Positions 44,310-53,276 of a stretch of 64,000 bases of DNA are shown here, in pieces. Source of the DNA: Paraburkholderia ribeironis (GTDB taxonomy: Bacteria > Pseudomonadota > Gammaproteobacteria > Burkholderiales > Burkholderiaceae); assembly GCF_900019265.1 (NCBI RefSeq), contig NZ_CYGX02000038.1, positions 62,001-126,000 of the forward strand, written 5' to 3'. Made by a program: the position numbers and the translations under genes. The notes under the pieces were generated by a model. It did not search any database and was not told the DNA's origin. It saw only the letters and a list, made by a program, of their open reading frames with translations. How positions within the stretch are numbered: position 1 is the first letter of the stretch; every line of letters starts with the position of its first letter.

Positions 44310-45635
44310 ATGAAGACATTTCGCCTTCTCCGTGCACTCAGATTTTCGCTCGCGCGTATGCCCATTCTCTCTGGTGTCGCGGCGAACTCTTACAACCAGG
44401 CTGTTACGGCATTCATACAGCTCGCGTCGCTGCCTTTCTTCCTGCATTACTGGGGCGCGGAGCGCTATGGCCGATGGTTGATGATTGCCGCGATACCCGC
44501 CTATTTCTCGATGTCCGATGTCGGCATCGGCGCAGTCGCAATGAACAAGACCTGCATGGCCTGGGCCAGAGGCGACGTCGATGCAGCAAAGGTGACGTTT
44601 CGCAGCGCGCTGCTCGGCATCACTTTGTTCGCGCTCGCCAGCATCGTTCTCACGGTCCTTGGCTGCGCGGTCTTTTCTCCGGCCGACAACGCGGCCGGTG
44701 GCGCGTTGGTGCTGCTAATCGCAAGCGCGCTGCTGAGCACATACTCGAGTCTGTATGACGCGTGCTTCAGGATTATCGATCGCTACGCATACGGCACGTT
44801 CATTCTGTCTTCGATCAGGCTCGTCGAATGGACTGCGGGACTCGCTGCGCTCGCATCCGGCGCGAATTTCCTCGGCGTAGCGATGGCCATGTGCGCCACG
44901 CGCCTTGTCTCGCAGGCGGCGCTCACGCTCTATGTGCACAGACTCGTGCCGCAGATCGGCATTAGCTTTACCGGGGCGTCGTGGACTGAGATACGTGCAC
45001 TTTTGCCTCTTGGCCTCGCTTTTCTCGGCTTTCCGCTCGGCTATGCCCTGGGCGTCCAGGGTCTGGCTCTGCTGGTCGGAAACGTGATCGGCGCGCAGGC
45101 GCTGGTGGTCTTCGCTACCTACCGGACGCTTTCGCGCACGGTGACGCAACTCATCAACGTAGTGAGCCATTCGATCTGGCCGCGCTTTTCGATGTTGTAC
45201 GGGCTTGGTCAAACCGCGCTCGCGGACCGGCTCAGGGTGCGTTCCGAACACGCGCTGATCGGCTTGTCCCTGCTCTGCCTCACCGGGATCGCGCTAGCGG
45301 GACGACCCATCATCGCTCTTTGGGGGCGCGGCGGGCTCAGTTACGAGCCGCAAGTGCTATTGCCGCTTCTCGGCGCAACCGCACTGACCGCTGTGTATCA
45401 GGTCAAGCTCGTCGCGCTGATCGCGACGAATCGCCACGTCGGCGTATCGCTGCGCTTTTGCATTGTCAGCGCATTAGCCTTGGTGATGACCCGAATGCTC
45501 CTGCCGAGTTTCGGCATCGCGGCAGCGATTGGCGCGGTCGTCGGTGTCGAGCTGGCGATGGTGGTAATCGTCAATATGGCTTTCTCAACCGCAAACGACC
45601 CGCCGCGTGCGAGCGAACCGCTCGCGTCTCGCTAA
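44310..45635 (+). CDS. Polysaccharide flippase (Wzx-like)
   Basis: A 441-residue inner-membrane protein with about twelve to fourteen helices, of the polysaccharide biosynthesis/MATE-like fold. FFLHYWGAERYGRWLMIAAIPAYFSMSDVG is typical of Wzx N-termini. It would flip the lipid-linked repeat unit to the periplasm. It lies 75 bases after the kinase gene and 26 bases before the polymerase. Confidence 0.85.
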   Translation: MKTFRLLRALRFSLARMPILSGVAANSYNQAVTAFIQLASLPFFLHYWGAERYGRWLMIAAIPAYFSMSDVGIGAVAMNKTCMAWARGDVDAAKVTFRSALLGITLFALASIVLTVLGCAVFSPADNAAGGALVLLIASALLSTYSSLYDACFRIIDRYAYGTFILSSIRLVEWTAGLAALASGANFLGVAMAMCATRLVSQAALTLYVHRLVPQIGISFTGASWTEIRALLPLGLAFLGFPLGYALGVQGLALLVGNVIGAQALVVFATYRTLSRTVTQLINVVSHSIWPRFSMLYGLGQTALADRLRVRSEHALIGLSLLCLTGIALAGRPIIALWGRGGLSYEPQVLLPLLGATALTAVYQVKLVALIATNRHVGVSLRFCIVSALALVMTRMLLPSFGIAAAIGAVVGVELAMVVIVNMAFSTANDPPRASEPLASR

Positions 45636-45661
45636 GGCGCAAAACGGTGAATGAGGTATTC

Positions 45662-47005
45662 ATGACACGCAGTAGCAGGTTCGCCTGGATCGTTGCATTG
45701 CTCTTCATCGCGAGCATGTCGCAGTACGCCCCGACTGCCTTCAATGCGCTGGCACACGGAGAGGTTCAGATCTGGAACCTCGATGCGGCTGCAATCGAAG
45801 GCGCGGGGCCGACGAAGTACTTCAAGGACGCGTTGCTCCTGTTCCTCGCTGTCTACTGGCCAGTGGCGCTCAGCCGGCAACGGTTTCCCGCCGGCATGCG
45901 GCAGTTTCTTACCTGCTACGTCGTCTGGCTGATGCTGATGGTATCCGTGGGGCTCATTGCATTCATCGTTCAATGGAGTCCGATTTACTTTCTGCTCTCA
46001 GGTGTGCGCTGGCTGATCCTTCTGCACGCGTCGCTTGGCCTGTTCGTGCTCGCGAGAAACATGCCCCGCGAGCCGGCGGTGCAGAACAGGCTACTGGTCT
46101 TGCTGGGCGTACTCGCCGTGGTCGACGCATACGTGGCACTCAGGCAGTTTTCCCTGGGCGTGACACTGAAGGAGATCGCCTTCGCTGCAGGACGTTTGAC
46201 GGGAGTCTTTAGCAATGCGGGTGTGGCCGGCACGTTCGGCGTCGCCCTTGCCATTTTCGCCCTGATCCTCGATCGCGCTTCCACACCGGGCAGGATCGGG
46301 CTGATTGCGCTCGCCATGTTCATCGCCGTGTCGTCGGGCACGCGTTCAGCGATGGTGTCGATCGCCATCGTCGCTGCACTGGTGAGCTGGGAGCTTGTCT
46401 CTTTGCGGCTCGCCCGCGCGACCAAACAATTGCTCGTCGTACTGGCTGTGCCGGTCGCTATTGCAGCGCTCGTGGGCGGCTACTTTGTGATGGTCGATGC
46501 GGTGGGACGTGGCGACATGTTTGCAGAACAGCTCAACGAAGGTGGCCGCGTGGCCAACTTCATGCTGGCGCTCTCCGACTTCAGCATTGCTGATCCTGGG
46601 GAGATGCTGGTCGGGCGCGGGCTCGGCATCGCGACCAACACGGCCATCTCGTATCAGATCGTGCAGGGCATCGACCCCTCGCAATTTCGCTTCAACAGGT
46701 TGATCGACAACACGTTTGTCACGCTGACCTTCCAGACCGGCGTGCTGGGACTGGTGTTATTCGTGGCGGGCGCCCTGGCGTTCTTCCGCTTCGTTCGGCC
46801 GGGGCCAGTCGCCTATGCGCGCGCACGCTACAGGGCGCTGCTCGTTATTACTTTGATGATGCTATTCGGTGGCAACCTTCTCGAACAGTATTTTCTGCTC
46901 ACGACGCTATTCATTGCATTCGGTGATCTCTACGGCAAATTCGGACAAAACGAAGCGCATGTCTATAGCGAAGAATTTTCTAGAGAGATATTGACGAGAA
47001 GTTGA
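45662..47005 (+). CDS. O-antigen ligase/polymerase family protein (Wzy-like)
   Basis: A 447-residue protein with ten or more membrane helices and a large periplasmic loop in the C-terminal half. The loop ends NRLIDNTFVTLTFQTGVLGLVLFV, the Wzy_C region. GVFSNAGVAGTFGVALAI is another family mark. With the flippase it fits a Wzx/Wzy pathway. ATG 45662 is chosen with GAGG upstream; an in-frame GTG lies 15 bases earlier. Confidence 0.83.
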   Translation: MTRSSRFAWIVALLFIASMSQYAPTAFNALAHGEVQIWNLDAAAIEGAGPTKYFKDALLLFLAVYWPVALSRQRFPAGMRQFLTCYVVWLMLMVSVGLIAFIVQWSPIYFLLSGVRWLILLHASLGLFVLARNMPREPAVQNRLLVLLGVLAVVDAYVALRQFSLGVTLKEIAFAAGRLTGVFSNAGVAGTFGVALAIFALILDRASTPGRIGLIALAMFIAVSSGTRSAMVSIAIVAALVSWELVSLRLARATKQLLVVLAVPVAIAALVGGYFVMVDAVGRGDMFAEQLNEGGRVANFMLALSDFSIADPGEMLVGRGLGIATNTAISYQIVQGIDPSQFRFNRLIDNTFVTLTFQTGVLGLVLFVAGALAFFRFVRPGPVAYARARYRALLVITLMMLFGGNLLEQYFLLTTLFIAFGDLYGKFGQNEAHVYSEEFSREILTRS

Positions 47006-47305
47006 TCTGAATAGCCGGACAGCGGGGTTCGCACTTCGCTGCTGGTTGTAGGCGGTACTAGTTGGCAGGCAGCTTTCCCTGCTTGCACAGAGTCGTATGG
47101 AGATGCATCTGGGCTTGTTCTTGTCCAGACTCCGACGTGTCCGCCACCGGGGGCGCGGTGTTCTTGAGTTTTTCAACGATGTGCGATGTGCGTGGACGTG
47201 ATGAAACTATTAAGGAACTATCAGGAATTTAATAAGACATCAGATTAGCGGAATACGAACCGCTTTTCGATAGCAATCGCAATCGTTTATTGAGGAGAAT
47301 TCCCG
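47006..47305. other. Region between polymerase and glycosyltransferase genes
   Basis: About 300 bases, with no gene recognised. GGAACTAT-like words repeat near 47213-47225. It contains the ribosome site (GAGGAG, about 8 bases before 47306) for the next gene. Confidence 0.4.
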
Positions 47306-48547
47306 ATGCTGGTCGTCATCGCCCCATACAGCCTCAAGTACAGTTCTCAGAACTGCAACCTTGGAGCGACACGCAAGATGGACTTTTTTTTGTCGCTTCT
47401 CGCGCGACTGGAGCACAAGATCGTGCTGGTGAACACGGCGCATGCCGAGGAGGTCTGGCAAAAACGTGAAGAGTATACGTGTCGCATTGGGGACGCCTCA
47501 GTGCGTGAAATCGTTTTGCGGAAGTATCCGGTGCGCTCGATCGGCAAGCTCCTGAACCTGTTCGAAGTGGGTGCGGTCGCAAGGGAAATCGCGCAAGACG
47601 GCGAACCCACGCTCATCTGGACTTACAACGCGTACGCGTTCGAAGCACTGCTCGCGCGCGCGCTGAAGCGGCGCTTCAACATGCCGTTCGTATTCGAGTT
47701 CGAAGACTGGGCGATGGCGCGCCGAAAATGGCATCCGAAGTCTTTTACCGATCTTCTCGCCTGGCGCTATTTACTGCCGGAGCCCGATCTTTGTCTGGCC
47801 GTCAACCGTTCGCTTCTGAAGCGCGAGCGCCGTCGCAGCGGGTGCGATGCTCAACTCTGCCCCGGCGTAGTGTCAGCGGCGCTGATCGATGCATGCATCA
47901 GGCAGCCAGCGTTCTCCGATAAACGAAGGAACCAGGTCGTGGTCGGCTATTTCGGCACGCTCAGCATCGAGAAGGGCGCTGAACGGCTGCTGGAATTAGT
48001 CGAGCACCTCGGCGATGACTTCGTTTTTCATGTGTCGGGAAATGGACCACTTGCCGAAGAGTTCGAAAGGCTTAGCGCGCGCCATCATAATTTTTTCTAT
48101 CACGGATTCGTCGACGAGGATGCCGTCTATGAACTGATGGCGAATTGCGACGTCCTGCTGAATCCCCATAAGCCGATCGAGGCTATGGGTGACGGCGTAT
48201 TTCCATTCAAAGTGATCGAGTATGTGGCTTCGGGCCGGTTGGTCGTCTCGACCTCACTGCCGGATGCGAATTTGGCGGCCGCATTCAAGTCCATCGTTTT
48301 CGTCGAGCACGACAAGGCATCGATCGTGTCCGTGTTGAATGCGGCAAGGCAAATCTACGAACATAGACGCCCGCGAATCGAAACGGCGGTGGCGGATGTT
48401 CGACGCCGATTTGGCGAGCAGGGACTCTTGCAGACACTCTCCGACGTTGTCGTCGCGTCCCGCGATGTCGAAACCGGCCAGATTGAAGCAGGCACGCTCG
48501 AACTGATCGAGCAGCAACGCCGAACTGCTCCAGAAGCAACCCCTTAA
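47306..48547 (+). CDS. Glycosyltransferase (GT4-type)
   Basis: A 413-residue GT-B enzyme. NLGATRKMDFFLSLLARL opens it, and VVVGYFGTLSIEKGAERLLELVEHL starts the donor domain. VFPFKVIEYVASGRLVVST resembles the E-x-G-rich donor-binding end, in a weaker form. The substrate is not determined. It is the second glycosyltransferase of the cluster. Confidence 0.85.
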   Translation: MLVVIAPYSLKYSSQNCNLGATRKMDFFLSLLARLEHKIVLVNTAHAEEVWQKREEYTCRIGDASVREIVLRKYPVRSIGKLLNLFEVGAVAREIAQDGEPTLIWTYNAYAFEALLARALKRRFNMPFVFEFEDWAMARRKWHPKSFTDLLAWRYLLPEPDLCLAVNRSLLKRERRRSGCDAQLCPGVVSAALIDACIRQPAFSDKRRNQVVVGYFGTLSIEKGAERLLELVEHLGDDFVFHVSGNGPLAEEFERLSARHHNFFYHGFVDEDAVYELMANCDVLLNPHKPIEAMGDGVFPFKVIEYVASGRLVVSTSLPDANLAAAFKSIVFVEHDKASIVSVLNAARQIYEHRRPRIETAVADVRRRFGEQGLLQTLSDVVVASRDVETGQIEAGTLELIEQQRRTAPEATP

Positions 48548-48557
48548 CCAGGAAACG

Positions 48558-48692
48558 CTAGCAGAATGAATGCTGAAGTCGTCGCCGGCAGATGATGCGG
48601 GCGGCGATTTTCATGAACGCGTCGTGTATGGCCGCGAGCCGTTCGAACCGGATGCGCGGGCGCCGGAAGTTATGCAGCCACGCGCGGCGTCG
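48558..48692 (-). mobile_element. IS5-family transposase C-terminal fragment
   Basis: The minus strand encodes about 44 residues ending at a TAG (48558-48560). They match the conserved end of IS5/IS1031-type transposases: AWLHNFRRPRIRFERLAAIHDAFMK, then ARIICRRRL. The rest of the element and its inverted repeats are missing. It sits squarely between the second glycosyltransferase and the second FemAB-like gene. Confidence 0.8.
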
Positions 48693-48709
48693 GACCGAGG
48701 GAACACATA

Positions 48710-49948
48710 ATGCGAAACACGCCGATCGAAGCCGCTTTAATCCCTGACATTGCTGGCCGTCCTGCCACAGGCACAATCCGCCACGAAATCCGCGTGTGCC
48801 GCTCGCCGGCGGACTTCGCACGTCTGCGCCCGGCGTGGGACGCACTCGCCGCCGCTTGCCGGCCTGGCCTCGATTTCGCGTTCGGCGAAGTCGCGGCTGA
48901 TCACGCATTTGCGCGCGGCGAGACGGTCAGCGTCGCGCTGGTGTCGGACGGCGCGGCGCTCGTCGCACTCTGGCCGGTGATGATCACGCGCCGGGGCGTA
49001 TGCCGCGTCGCACGCACGCTCGGCTGCGGAAACGACGAGGAGTACGGCGGCCCGCTGCTTGCCGATCCTGCCGATGCACGCCTCTACGCGGCCGCCATCG
49101 ACGCGGTGCGCCGCGTCGAAGCCGACGTGCTGGAGCTGCGCATGCTGGACTGCGATAGTCTGCTCGCTGCGGCGCTATCCCGTGTGCCCCGGTCGTGGGT
49201 CATGGGTGCGATACCGGCACGCTGGCGCCGCTTGCCGGGCTACTCGATCGCGCTCTCCAGCTTCGCCACCTACGACGCCTTTCTCGCCACGCGGCCAGAG
49301 TCGCTGCGTGGGCCCCTGCGCCGTCGTGCAAGGCGCCTCGCCGAGCGCGGTGAAGTGGAGTACGGCTGGTGCCAAAGCGCCGGCGATGCCCGCGAGGTGC
49401 TGACCTGGCTCTTTGCGAACAAGCGCCGCTGGGCATTCGCCCGCGGTTTCGACACGGCGTATCTGATGGACGATCAAGTGCGCGATTTCTTCATCGACCT
49501 CGCGGGACGGATCGATCTCGTGACAACGCCGCTGGTTTCCTTCGTGAAAGTGAAGGGCACACCCGTGGCGGCAGCGCTCAACCTCGTCGGGCCGCGCAGC
49601 ATCGAGTACTACATCACGACCTACGACGAAGCGTATGCCGCGTTCTCGGTCGGCAACCTCCTCGTCGACAGCATTGTGCGATGGGCGTACGCGAGCGGCC
49701 GCGATTTCGACTTCCGGCCGTACTTTTCCGCCTACAAGGAGCGTTGGTCCAATCGTGAAACCTGGCACGAGTCACACTCCGTCATGCTTACGTTGCGCGG
49801 CCGGCTCGCTGAAGTACCTCTTGCGATGGAGCAGATCCGACGCATCGTTCGCAAGGTCCACGCGCTCGCCGTCGACCTGCGCGCGAAGGTGCCCGCCCTC
49901 GGTGCGAAGATGCCGCAGGCGCCAGGCGGCACGTCGAAGGACGAATGA
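48710..49948 (+). CDS. GNAT/FemAB-like acyltransferase (CelD/BcsL-like)
   Basis: A 412-residue protein with an Acetyltransf_6 domain. EIRVCRSPADFARLRPAWDALAA opens it, and TPVAAALNLVGPRSIEYYITTYDEAYAAFSVGNLLVD is the second GNAT fold. DFRPYFSAYKERWSN is the family-typical end. It may acylate sugars of the polysaccharide. It is the second such enzyme in the cluster and not closely alike to the first. Confidence 0.78.
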   Translation: MRNTPIEAALIPDIAGRPATGTIRHEIRVCRSPADFARLRPAWDALAAACRPGLDFAFGEVAADHAFARGETVSVALVSDGAALVALWPVMITRRGVCRVARTLGCGNDEEYGGPLLADPADARLYAAAIDAVRRVEADVLELRMLDCDSLLAAALSRVPRSWVMGAIPARWRRLPGYSIALSSFATYDAFLATRPESLRGPLRRRARRLAERGEVEYGWCQSAGDAREVLTWLFANKRRWAFARGFDTAYLMDDQVRDFFIDLAGRIDLVTTPLVSFVKVKGTPVAAALNLVGPRSIEYYITTYDEAYAAFSVGNLLVDSIVRWAYASGRDFDFRPYFSAYKERWSNRETWHESHSVMLTLRGRLAEVPLAMEQIRRIVRKVHALAVDLRAKVPALGAKMPQAPGGTSKDE

Positions 49949-50108
49949 GGAGCAGCGAAGGGACCCCTGCACCTGGGTCTGCTGACACTATCAAAGGCCT
50001 TCGACGATCAACGAATGAGCGGCGCGGAGCCTGACCTCGTGACCAGGATCCTGCAACGGCCCAGGCCCGACGAGAACGAACAGGCTCCGCACGCCAACCA
50101 ACCAAAAC

Positions 50109-51320
50109 TCACTGCGCAGCGGACAGGTTGCTCACCTTCGCATTGCGCAGATAAAGCGCGGTGGACAGCACGACCGCCGAGGCGGCGGCAATCGCGGCAA
50201 ACAGAAACACCGATGCATAGCCGAACTCGCCCGCGATATATCCGGCCAGCGGCCCGGTAATGCCCAGCGACAGATCGAGGAACACGGAATAGGCCGACAA
50301 CGCCGAACCGCGGCTCGCCGGCGGCACGAGCCCGACCGCTTCCACGCCGAGTGCCGGGAATACCAGAGCGAAGCCGAAGCCGGTCAGCGCCGCGCCGGCC
50401 AGCGCGATATGCGGCGCGGGCGCGAGCCACAGCATCAACAGGCCGACGCACTCGAACGAGAACGAAGCAATCGCGACGCGAAAGCCGCCGTAGGTCTTGA
50501 TCGTGTTGGCGAACAACAGGCGCGCGCCGATGAACAGCGTGCCGAACACCGTCAGCGACAAAGCCGCGTTCGGCCAGTTCTTCGCTGCGTAAAACAGCGT
50601 GATGAAGGTGGCAATCGAGCCGAAGCCGGCGGAGCCGAGCGCGAGGCCGATGCCATGCGGCAGCACGCGCGTGAACACACTGCGGTAGGACATCCGCTCG
50701 CCATGGACGATCGGCACCGGCGCGATCAGCCGCGCCAGATAAAAGCCGAGCGCCGCCAGCGCGATCACCAGAACGCCCAGCGCGGCAAAGCCGATCGCGT
50801 GCGTGATCGCGACCCCGAGCGGCGCGCCGAGCGCCAGCGCGCCATACGTTGCGATGCCGTTCCACGAGATCACGCGAGCATTGTTGCTGGCGCCCACGCG
50901 GCCGATGCCCCACAGAATCGCGCCGGTGCCGCACAGGCTTTCGCCGAAGCCGAGCACCAGCCGGCTGCATACCAGCAGCGCGAGGCTCAGCATCGGCCAG
51001 GGTCCGCACAGCACCGCCAGCAACAGCAGAATCCCGCTCGTGCCACAACCCAGCAGGCCGAGCGACACGGTGCGCCGGGGCCCCAGCGTATCCGCGCAAC
51101 GGCCGGCCAGCGGCCGGGAGGCCAGTGTCGCGAGGTATTGCACGCTGATCGCCGCACCCGCCAGCACCGCGCTGAAACCGAGGTCGCCGTGGACGTAGCC
51201 GGGCAGCACGGCAAGCGGAATGCCGATGGTCAGGTAGCAAAGGAACGTGAAAAAGACGACCGGAATGATCTGCAAAGTCGTCGCAAATTCGCTGCGGCTG
51301 GGCGCGGAGTCGGCGGACAT
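50109..51320 (-). CDS. MFS transporter (YhhS/YfcJ-like)
   Basis: A 403-residue twelve-helix transporter. PLAGRCADTLGPRRTVSLGLLG is the loop-2 motif and RLVLGFGESLCGTGAILWGIGR resembles the YhhS/YfcJ group. ATG 51320 is used because the longer frame upstream reads as non-coding. It is divergent from xdhA by about 390 bases and may carry purines or an unrelated substrate. Confidence 0.88.
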   Translation of the reverse strand: MSADSAPSRSEFATTLQIIPVVFFTFLCYLTIGIPLAVLPGYVHGDLGFSAVLAGAAISVQYLATLASRPLAGRCADTLGPRRTVSLGLLGCGTSGILLLLAVLCGPWPMLSLALLVCSRLVLGFGESLCGTGAILWGIGRVGASNNARVISWNGIATYGALALGAPLGVAITHAIGFAALGVLVIALAALGFYLARLIAPVPIVHGERMSYRSVFTRVLPHGIGLALGSAGFGSIATFITLFYAAKNWPNAALSLTVFGTLFIGARLLFANTIKTYGGFRVAIASFSFECVGLLMLWLAPAPHIALAGAALTGFGFALVFPALGVEAVGLVPPASRGSALSAYSVFLDLSLGITGPLAGYIAGEFGYASVFLFAAIAAASAVVLSTALYLRNAKVSNLSAAQ

Positions 51321-51708
51321 GGGGAAAACGAGACTTGAAAATGGCGGAAGCGCGTGATTGTCCCATGGAACCGGTTCTCCTGCAGAAGCTTGCCTGATTT
51401 TTGGCCGGACCCGAGCGGCATGTGAGGCCGATGACGGTTCGTTTTGGCCGTTGAAACGCCCGCATGGGTGGTCAACTGTTCCGGCATGTGATGATTTCCG
51501 ATGACCGAAAAGCCGCAAAAAATGCACATAGACGGCGAAAAACCCACTTCGATATAAGCGGACGGGCTCTCAAACCGGCCTCGATATCGTTTTGCGGATA
51601 TGTCCCGCATGCGACTCGCGCTATGGGTTGGCTTTATTGACGATGATAGTTTTCGAACCATCGCCGCTGCACGTCCTGCGGACATCGAACATTCGAGAGT
51701 AACGACAC
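51321..51708. other. Divergent promoter region between MFS and xdhA
   Basis: About 390 bases with no coding signal. It includes an A-rich run (CGCAAAAAATGCAC near 51513) and should contain promoters for both genes. Confidence 0.45.
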
Positions 51709-53238
51709 ATGACCGAGCCGATTCGCTTCTATCACCGCAACGCGATCCGCGAGATCAAGGACGCGCCTGTCACCCGCACGGTCCTGCAGTATCTGCGCGA
51801 GGACGCGCATTGCACCGGTACCAAGGAAGGCTGCGCCGAAGGCGATTGCGGCGCGTGCACGGTGGTGCTCGGCGAGCGCAACGCGGCGGGCGGCGTCGAC
51901 TTCAAGGCGGTCAACGCGTGCATCCAGTTCGTGCCGACGCTCGACGGCCGTGCGCTCTTCACCGTCGAAGACCTGCGTCAACCGGACGGCTCGCTGCATC
52001 CGGTGCAGCAGGCGCTGGTCGAATGCCACGGCTCGCAATGCGGCTTCTGCACCCCTGGCTTCGTCATGTCGATGTGGTCGCTGTACGAAAAGCACGGCCA
52101 CGAGCAGAGCTGCGCGGACCGCACGGTGCCGTCGCGCGAAGCGATCAGCAACGCGTTGACGGGCAATCTATGTCGCTGCACCGGCTATCGTCCGATCGTC
52201 GATGCGGCGGTGCGCATGTTCGAAGCGCCCGCGCCGAAGGCGCCGGTAAATGTCGCCGCGCTCGCCGCGACGCTCGCCACGCTCGAGCGCCAGGACACCT
52301 TCCACTACGAGCACGCCGGCCAGCGGTTCGATGCGCCACGCACGCTCGATGCGCTCGCGAAGCTCAAAGAGGCCGAACCGGCCGCGCGCATTCTCGCCGG
52401 CAGCACGGACATCGGCCTGCGGGTCACCAAGCAGATGCGCGAGCTGGGCAACCTCGTCTACGTCGGGCAGATCGCCGAATTGCAGAAGCTCGAAACCAGC
52501 CACGAATGGATCGAAATCGGCGCGGCGGTGAGCGTCGAAAAGGCCTACGCGGAGATCGCGAAGCAGTATCCGGAGCTGACCGAAATGTGGCAGCGCTTCG
52601 CATCGCTGCCGATCCGCAATGCCGGCACGCTCGGCGGCAACATCGCCAACGGCTCGCCGATCGGCGATTCGATGCCCGGCTTGATCGCGCTGGGTGCGCG
52701 CGTGGTCGTGCGCGGCGGCGAGATCGAGCGTGAGATGCCGCTCGAAGAGCTGTACCTCGCGTATCAGAAGAAAGATATGGCAGCGCACGAGTTCGTCGTC
52801 GGGCTGAAGGTGCCGACGCGCAGTGGAATGCGCCAGAACCTGCGTTTTCGCACCTACAAGCTCTCGAAGCGTTTCGATTCGGATATCTCGGCCGTGTGCG
52901 CCGCGTTTTCGTTCATCGCCGACGGCAAGCTGGTGCGCGAGCCGCGCATCGCGTTCGGCGGGATGGCCGCCACGGTGAGCCGCGCACTTCGCGCCGAAGC
53001 CGTGCTGCGCGACGCCGAATGGCACGAAGCCACCGCGCAGGCCGCGATGCTCGCGCTCGGCAACGACTATGCGCCGCTCACCGACATGCGCGCGACCAGC
53101 CACTATCGTCTCGAAGCGGCGAAGAACACGCTGTACCGCTTCTGGCTCGAAACGCGCCCGAACAACCCGCTGCTCAAGAGCGCGCTCGATGTGCGCGCGG
53201 TCGCCGCGGCGTGCGCGCCGGCCGGCGCCAGCGCCTGA
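51709..53238 (+). CDS. xdhA: Xanthine dehydrogenase small subunit
   Basis: A 509-residue subunit with two [2Fe-2S] domains and a FAD domain. GTKEGCAEGDCGACTVV binds the first cluster, and CGFCTPGFVMSM with LTGNLCRCTGYRPI binds the second. AGSTDIGLRV and IRNAGTLGGNIANGSPIGD bind FAD. It passes electrons from the molybdenum site to NAD. xdhB follows after 38 bases. Confidence 0.96.
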   Translation: MTEPIRFYHRNAIREIKDAPVTRTVLQYLREDAHCTGTKEGCAEGDCGACTVVLGERNAAGGVDFKAVNACIQFVPTLDGRALFTVEDLRQPDGSLHPVQQALVECHGSQCGFCTPGFVMSMWSLYEKHGHEQSCADRTVPSREAISNALTGNLCRCTGYRPIVDAAVRMFEAPAPKAPVNVAALAATLATLERQDTFHYEHAGQRFDAPRTLDALAKLKEAEPAARILAGSTDIGLRVTKQMRELGNLVYVGQIAELQKLETSHEWIEIGAAVSVEKAYAEIAKQYPELTEMWQRFASLPIRNAGTLGGNIANGSPIGDSMPGLIALGARVVVRGGEIEREMPLEELYLAYQKKDMAAHEFVVGLKVPTRSGMRQNLRFRTYKLSKRFDSDISAVCAAFSFIADGKLVREPRIAFGGMAATVSRALRAEAVLRDAEWHEATAQAAMLALGNDYAPLTDMRATSHYRLEAAKNTLYRFWLETRPNNPLLKSALDVRAVAAACAPAGASA

Positions 53239-53276
53239 ATCACGCTACGCCCACGAAGGATACGGAGAACATAACG

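Noticed and set aside
47050..47062. A GGCGGTAC word resembling the ops/JUMPstart element
   Set aside because: Only seven of eight core bases match and it lies far inside the cluster, not in a leader.
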